Shown here: positions 6,900 to 9,120 of the stretch, piece by piece
Numbering within the stretch: the first letter of the stretch is position 1
Layout of the letters: each line of letters starts with the position of its first letter
Program-made: the position numbers and the translations under genes
The notes under the pieces: model-generated
The model's input: only the letters and a program-made list of their open reading frames with translations
Database searches by the model: none
What the model was told of the DNA's origin: nothing
DNA from: Verrucomicrobiota bacterium
Lineage (GTDB): Bacteria; Verrucomicrobiota; Verrucomicrobiia; Chthoniobacterales; JAFAMB01
Assembly (NCBI GenBank): GCA_019242435.1
Contig: JAFAVN010000303.1
Location: 1 to 9,120, forward strand
Direction: 5' to 3'
DNA length: 9,120 nt

Positions 6900-7126
6900 G
6901 GAGGGAAGCCGCTTTAGAGTTCGCGAACGCGGTGCTGCGTATTTTGGACAGCGTTATCAGCTGTTGAACGCGACGTTAACGGGCAGCTCCCGAGAACAGC
7001 CTCGAGGTTTGATCGTAGCCGCGGGGTAGCTCTCGGGAGCTGTCAAGTTATCCCAGGCTGGTCTCAGAGCACGCGCCGTAAGCAAAGGCGCGGGCGACGC
7101 CAATAGCTCTCAAGCGGCTCCCCTCT
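6900..7126. repeat. Nested palindromic element, same family as the 1266-1616 repeats
   Basis: The outer arms are 6900-6919 (GGAGGGAAGCCGCTTT followed by AGAG) and 7107-7126 (CTCTCAAGCGGCTCCCCTCT), which pair over 20 bp with three mismatches. They are nearly the same sequence as the outer arms at 1280-1295 and 1469-1484. The inner arms CAGCTCCCGAGA (6984-6995) and TCTCGGGAGCTG (7031-7042) pair perfectly over 12 bp, corresponding to the inner CTCCCGGGA arms of the first locus. Smaller dyads inside are GTTCGCGAAC (6919-6928) and CGCGCC/GGCGCG (7072-7077 with 7087-7092). I see no gene in 6872-7284; this element fills most of that stretch, and the gap promoter and ribosome binding site fill its end. 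Confidence 0.7.
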
Positions 7127-7220
7127 GATCTCGACAGGCGGCACTCCACCCGTCCGGTGTTTCAAAAGCTTCCCGCTCTCTCTTGTCCTTGTTCAATCCC
7201 GCCCCTCGTTTGTTCTTTAG

Positions 7221-7248
7221 TTGACGCCTGGAAGCCGTCCGGTTAATT
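7221..7248 (+). promoter_or_regulatory. Candidate sigma-70-type promoter for gap-pgk
   Basis: A TTGACG -35 box (7221-7226; five of six consensus bases) is followed after 16 bases by TTAATT (7243-7248; three of six). Transcription would start near 7255 and leave a leader of about 30 bases containing the ribosome binding site. The -35 is good and the -10 is weak. Confidence 0.45.
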
Positions 7249-7269
7249 GCGTGGTCCCTTAATTCACAC

Positions 7270-7275
7270 GGGAGG
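7270..7275 (+). promoter_or_regulatory. Strong Shine-Dalgarno for gap
   Basis: GGGAGG lies nine bases before the ATG at 7285 and fixes that start. It is the only strong Shine-Dalgarno sequence before any gene in the window, consistent with high expression of a glycolytic enzyme. Confidence 0.8.
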
Positions 7276-7284
7276 CAGACTAAC

Positions 7285-8328
7285 ATGACAAGAATTGGCA
7301 TTAATGGGTTCGGACGGATTGGGCGTTTGGTTTTTCGAGCAATTGTAGAGCAGGGATTGCTAGGTAAAGAGATCGATGTGGTGGCTCTCAATGACCTCGT
7401 CCCCGCAGATAATTTAGCCTATCTTCTTAAATACGATTCAACGCAGGGCCGTTTTCAGGGCGATATCAGCAGCGAGAAGTCCAGCCCCGACTTGGAAGCA
7501 GACGATATTCTGGTGGTGGACGGTCATCAGATCCGCTGCCTCGCTATCAAGCAAGGTCCGGCTGCCCTCCCTTGGGCAAAATTAGGTTGTGAAATCGTGA
7601 TCGAATCGACCGGCTTGTTCACCGCTGCCGACAAGGCTAAAGGTCATATGGAAGCGGGTGCCAAAAAGGTGCTTATCTCGGCCCCGGCGAAGGGCGAGGA
7701 CATCACGATCTGCATGGGAGTGAATCACGAGAAGTACGATCCTTCCAAGCACCACATCATTTCGAACGCCAGTTGCACAACGAATTGCTTGGCCCCGGTG
7801 GTTTACGTCCTGTTGAAAGAAGGATTCGGCGTTGAAGAAGGTTTGATGACCACCGTCCACAGTTATACCGCCACCCAGAAGACGGTTGACGGGCCTTCAC
7901 TTAAGGACTGGAAAGGCGGACGTGCTGCCGCTATTAACCTGATCCCTTCTACTACGGGAGCGGCTAAAGCGGTTGGGCTGGTCTGCCCGGAAGTCAAGGG
8001 CAAGCTGACCGGAATGTCCTTCCGAGTGCCTACTCCCGCGGTTTCGGTTGTCGATTTAACCGTTCGGACTGTAAAGGAGACGAGCTACAAAGAGATCGCC
8101 CAGAAGATGAAGGAAGCTTCGGAGACCTATCTAAAAGGCATCCTCGGCTATACTGAGGATGAAGTCGTCTCGACAGACTTCCTGCATGATAGCCATTCCA
8201 GCATCTTCGATTCGGGTTCCGGCATCGAACTGAATAGCCGGTTCTTTAAGCTGGTAAGCTGGTATGACAATGAATGGGGTTACTCCCATCGTTGCGTAGA
8301 TCTATTAAGCTACATCACCCAACGCTGA
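7285..8328 (+). CDS. gap: Type I glyceraldehyde-3-phosphate dehydrogenase
   Basis: The cytosolic enzyme catalyses the reversible oxidation and phosphorylation of glyceraldehyde 3-phosphate to 1,3-bisphosphoglycerate, making NADH. The 347 residues are slightly above the usual 330-340. The dinucleotide fold starts with RIGINGFGRIGR (3-14); an aspartate at the end of strand 2 (Asp37 in ALNDL) favours NAD over NADP. The catalytic domain has the nucleophile Cys164 in SNASCTTNC and its base His192 in TVHSYTATQKT, followed by DWKGGRAAA (208-216), the phosphate-binding PSTTGAAKAVG (221-231) and the C-terminal SWYDNEWGYSHR (325-336). Small insertions such as GLLGKEIDVV (24-33) and PAALPWAKLG (92-101) resemble those of kinetoplastid glycosomal enzymes as I remember them. 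A strong Shine-Dalgarno fixes the start; pgk follows 7 bp after the stop, so the two are almost certainly cotranscribed. Confidence 0.98.
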   Translation: MTRIGINGFGRIGRLVFRAIVEQGLLGKEIDVVALNDLVPADNLAYLLKYDSTQGRFQGDISSEKSSPDLEADDILVVDGHQIRCLAIKQGPAALPWAKLGCEIVIESTGLFTAADKAKGHMEAGAKKVLISAPAKGEDITICMGVNHEKYDPSKHHIISNASCTTNCLAPVVYVLLKEGFGVEEGLMTTVHSYTATQKTVDGPSLKDWKGGRAAAINLIPSTTGAAKAVGLVCPEVKGKLTGMSFRVPTPAVSVVDLTVRTVKETSYKEIAQKMKEASETYLKGILGYTEDEVVSTDFLHDSHSSIFDSGSGIELNSRFFKLVSWYDNEWGYSHRCVDLLSYITQR

Positions 8329-8335
8329 ATCTGCC

Positions 8336-9120
8336 ATGGCCAAACTGTCCGTTCGTGACTTGGAAGTTAAGGGACGTCGGGTGCTAGTCCGTGTGGACTT
8401 TAACGTGCCGACGGAAGAAGTCGCTGGTGCGATCCGGATCACCGATGATACCCGGATCCGGGAAAGTCTGCCGACCATCAATTTGCTTCGAGAACGAGGT
8501 GCCAGAGTTATCTTGCTCGCGCATTTCGGCCGACCCAAAGGCAAACCGAATCCCAAATATTCGCTTAATCCGGTAGCCCAACGATTGGCTGAGTTGCTTG
8601 GTTCGCCGGTGCAGTTTTCCACCGAGACGGTTGGGGCGGAAGCGGAAGCGGCCACCAGGCAGCTTCGCGATGGAGAAGTCTTGCTCATGGAAAACGTCCG
8701 GTTCTATGAGCAAGAGGAAAAGAACGACCCAAAGTTCTCGCAGCAGCTCGCCAACCTTGGCGACGTTTACGTAAACGATGCCTTTGGTGCTGCTCACCGT
8801 GCTCACGCTAGCACTGCCGGAGTGGCCAAGTACCTATCCCCGGCGGCCATGGGGCTGTTGATGGAGCGGGAATTACGCTACCTGCAGGATGAACTGGCGA
8901 ATCCGGAGAGGCCGTTCCTGGTGATCTTAGGTGGAGCGAAAGTCTCTGACAAGATCGACGTCATCAAGACATTGATGGACAAAGCCGACGTTTTCCTGAT
9001 CGGCGGGGCGATGGCTTACACCTTTTATCGTGCTGTCGGTATTCCGACCGGGGCAAGTCGGGTGGAAGAAGACAAAGTGCATTTGGCCGAAGAACTGCTG
9101 AAGCTGGCCGAACAAAAAAA
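8336..9120 (+). CDS. pgk: Phosphoglycerate kinase (C-terminus off the right edge)
   Basis: The enzyme transfers the acyl phosphate of 1,3-bisphosphoglycerate to ADP, the step after the upstream gap gene. The first 261 residues of a family of about 390-400 are visible, with no stop before the edge. The N-terminal substrate domain shows VRVDFNVP (18-25), ITDDTRI (35-41), AHFGRPKGK (62-70), MENVRFYEQEEKND (118-131) and VNDAFGAAHRAHAST (146-160), supplying Asp21, Asn23, Arg40, His63, Arg66, Arg122 and Arg155 as the expected phosphoglycerate ligands. The hinge and start of the nucleotide domain follow with ILGGAKVSDKI (197-207) and FLIGGAMAYTF (220-230). The ATG lies 7 bp after the gap stop and has no Shine-Dalgarno, so translation is probably coupled to gap. 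The visible sequence ends in a run of seven A residues at the window edge. Confidence 0.98.
   Translation, partial: MAKLSVRDLEVKGRRVLVRVDFNVPTEEVAGAIRITDDTRIRESLPTINLLRERGARVILLAHFGRPKGKPNPKYSLNPVAQRLAELLGSPVQFSTETVGAEAEAATRQLRDGEVLLMENVRFYEQEEKNDPKFSQQLANLGDVYVNDAFGAAHRAHASTAGVAKYLSPAAMGLLMERELRYLQDELANPERPFLVILGGAKVSDKIDVIKTLMDKADVFLIGGAMAYTFYRAVGIPTGASRVEEDKVHLAEELLKLAEQK

Noticed and set aside
8305..8806. Two minus-strand open frames of 127 and 140 codons
   Set aside because: Both are antisense to pgk, whose plus-strand frame is unambiguous.
9111..9120. Run of seven A residues in pgk as a possible programmed frameshift or slippage site
   Set aside because: The window ends there, so the downstream frame cannot be examined, and Lys-rich stretches are ordinary at this place in the protein.

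Overview
The window looks like a piece of bacterial chromosome of moderately high GC, most plausibly from a soil-type Verrucomicrobiota (Chthoniobacterales-like) genome. That placement is an inference: it rests on the general flavour of the proteins, the rarity of Shine-Dalgarno sequences and the style of the extragenic palindromic repeats, not on a marker gene. I see no tRNA, rRNA, CRISPR array, transposase, phage gene or defence cassette.

Layout from left to right. A class I SAM-dependent methyltransferase on the minus strand runs off the left edge (1-668). A small orphan lipoprotein (827-1255, plus) follows. It converges on a DeoR/GlpR-type repressor (1642-2451, minus), and the gap between them is filled by three copies of a ~75-85 bp palindromic repeat. 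The repressor is divergent from an exported prolyl-oligopeptidase-family serine peptidase (2671-4854, plus); the gap between those two holds a long purine/pyrimidine-biased hairpin. The peptidase converges on a polytopic membrane protein (5025-6647, minus). That gene is divergent, across only 68 bp containing two dyads, from a 51-residue acidic protein with an EETFPASDPPSF signature (6716-6871, plus). A second palindromic element of the same family as the first cluster occupies 6900-7126. It is followed by a plausible promoter, the only strong Shine-Dalgarno in the window, gap (glyceraldehyde-3-phosphate dehydrogenase, 7285-8328) and pgk (phosphoglycerate kinase, 8336 to the right edge).

The gap-pgk pair is the one clear operon: consecutive steps of lower glycolysis/gluconeogenesis separated by 7 bp. 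The other genes are single transcription units with no obvious functional link. The features most worth a second look are non-coding: the shared nested-palindrome family at two intergenic sites, the long hairpin upstream of the peptidase, and the dyad abutting the start of the small acidic protein. I do not see convincing evidence of a new multi-gene system.
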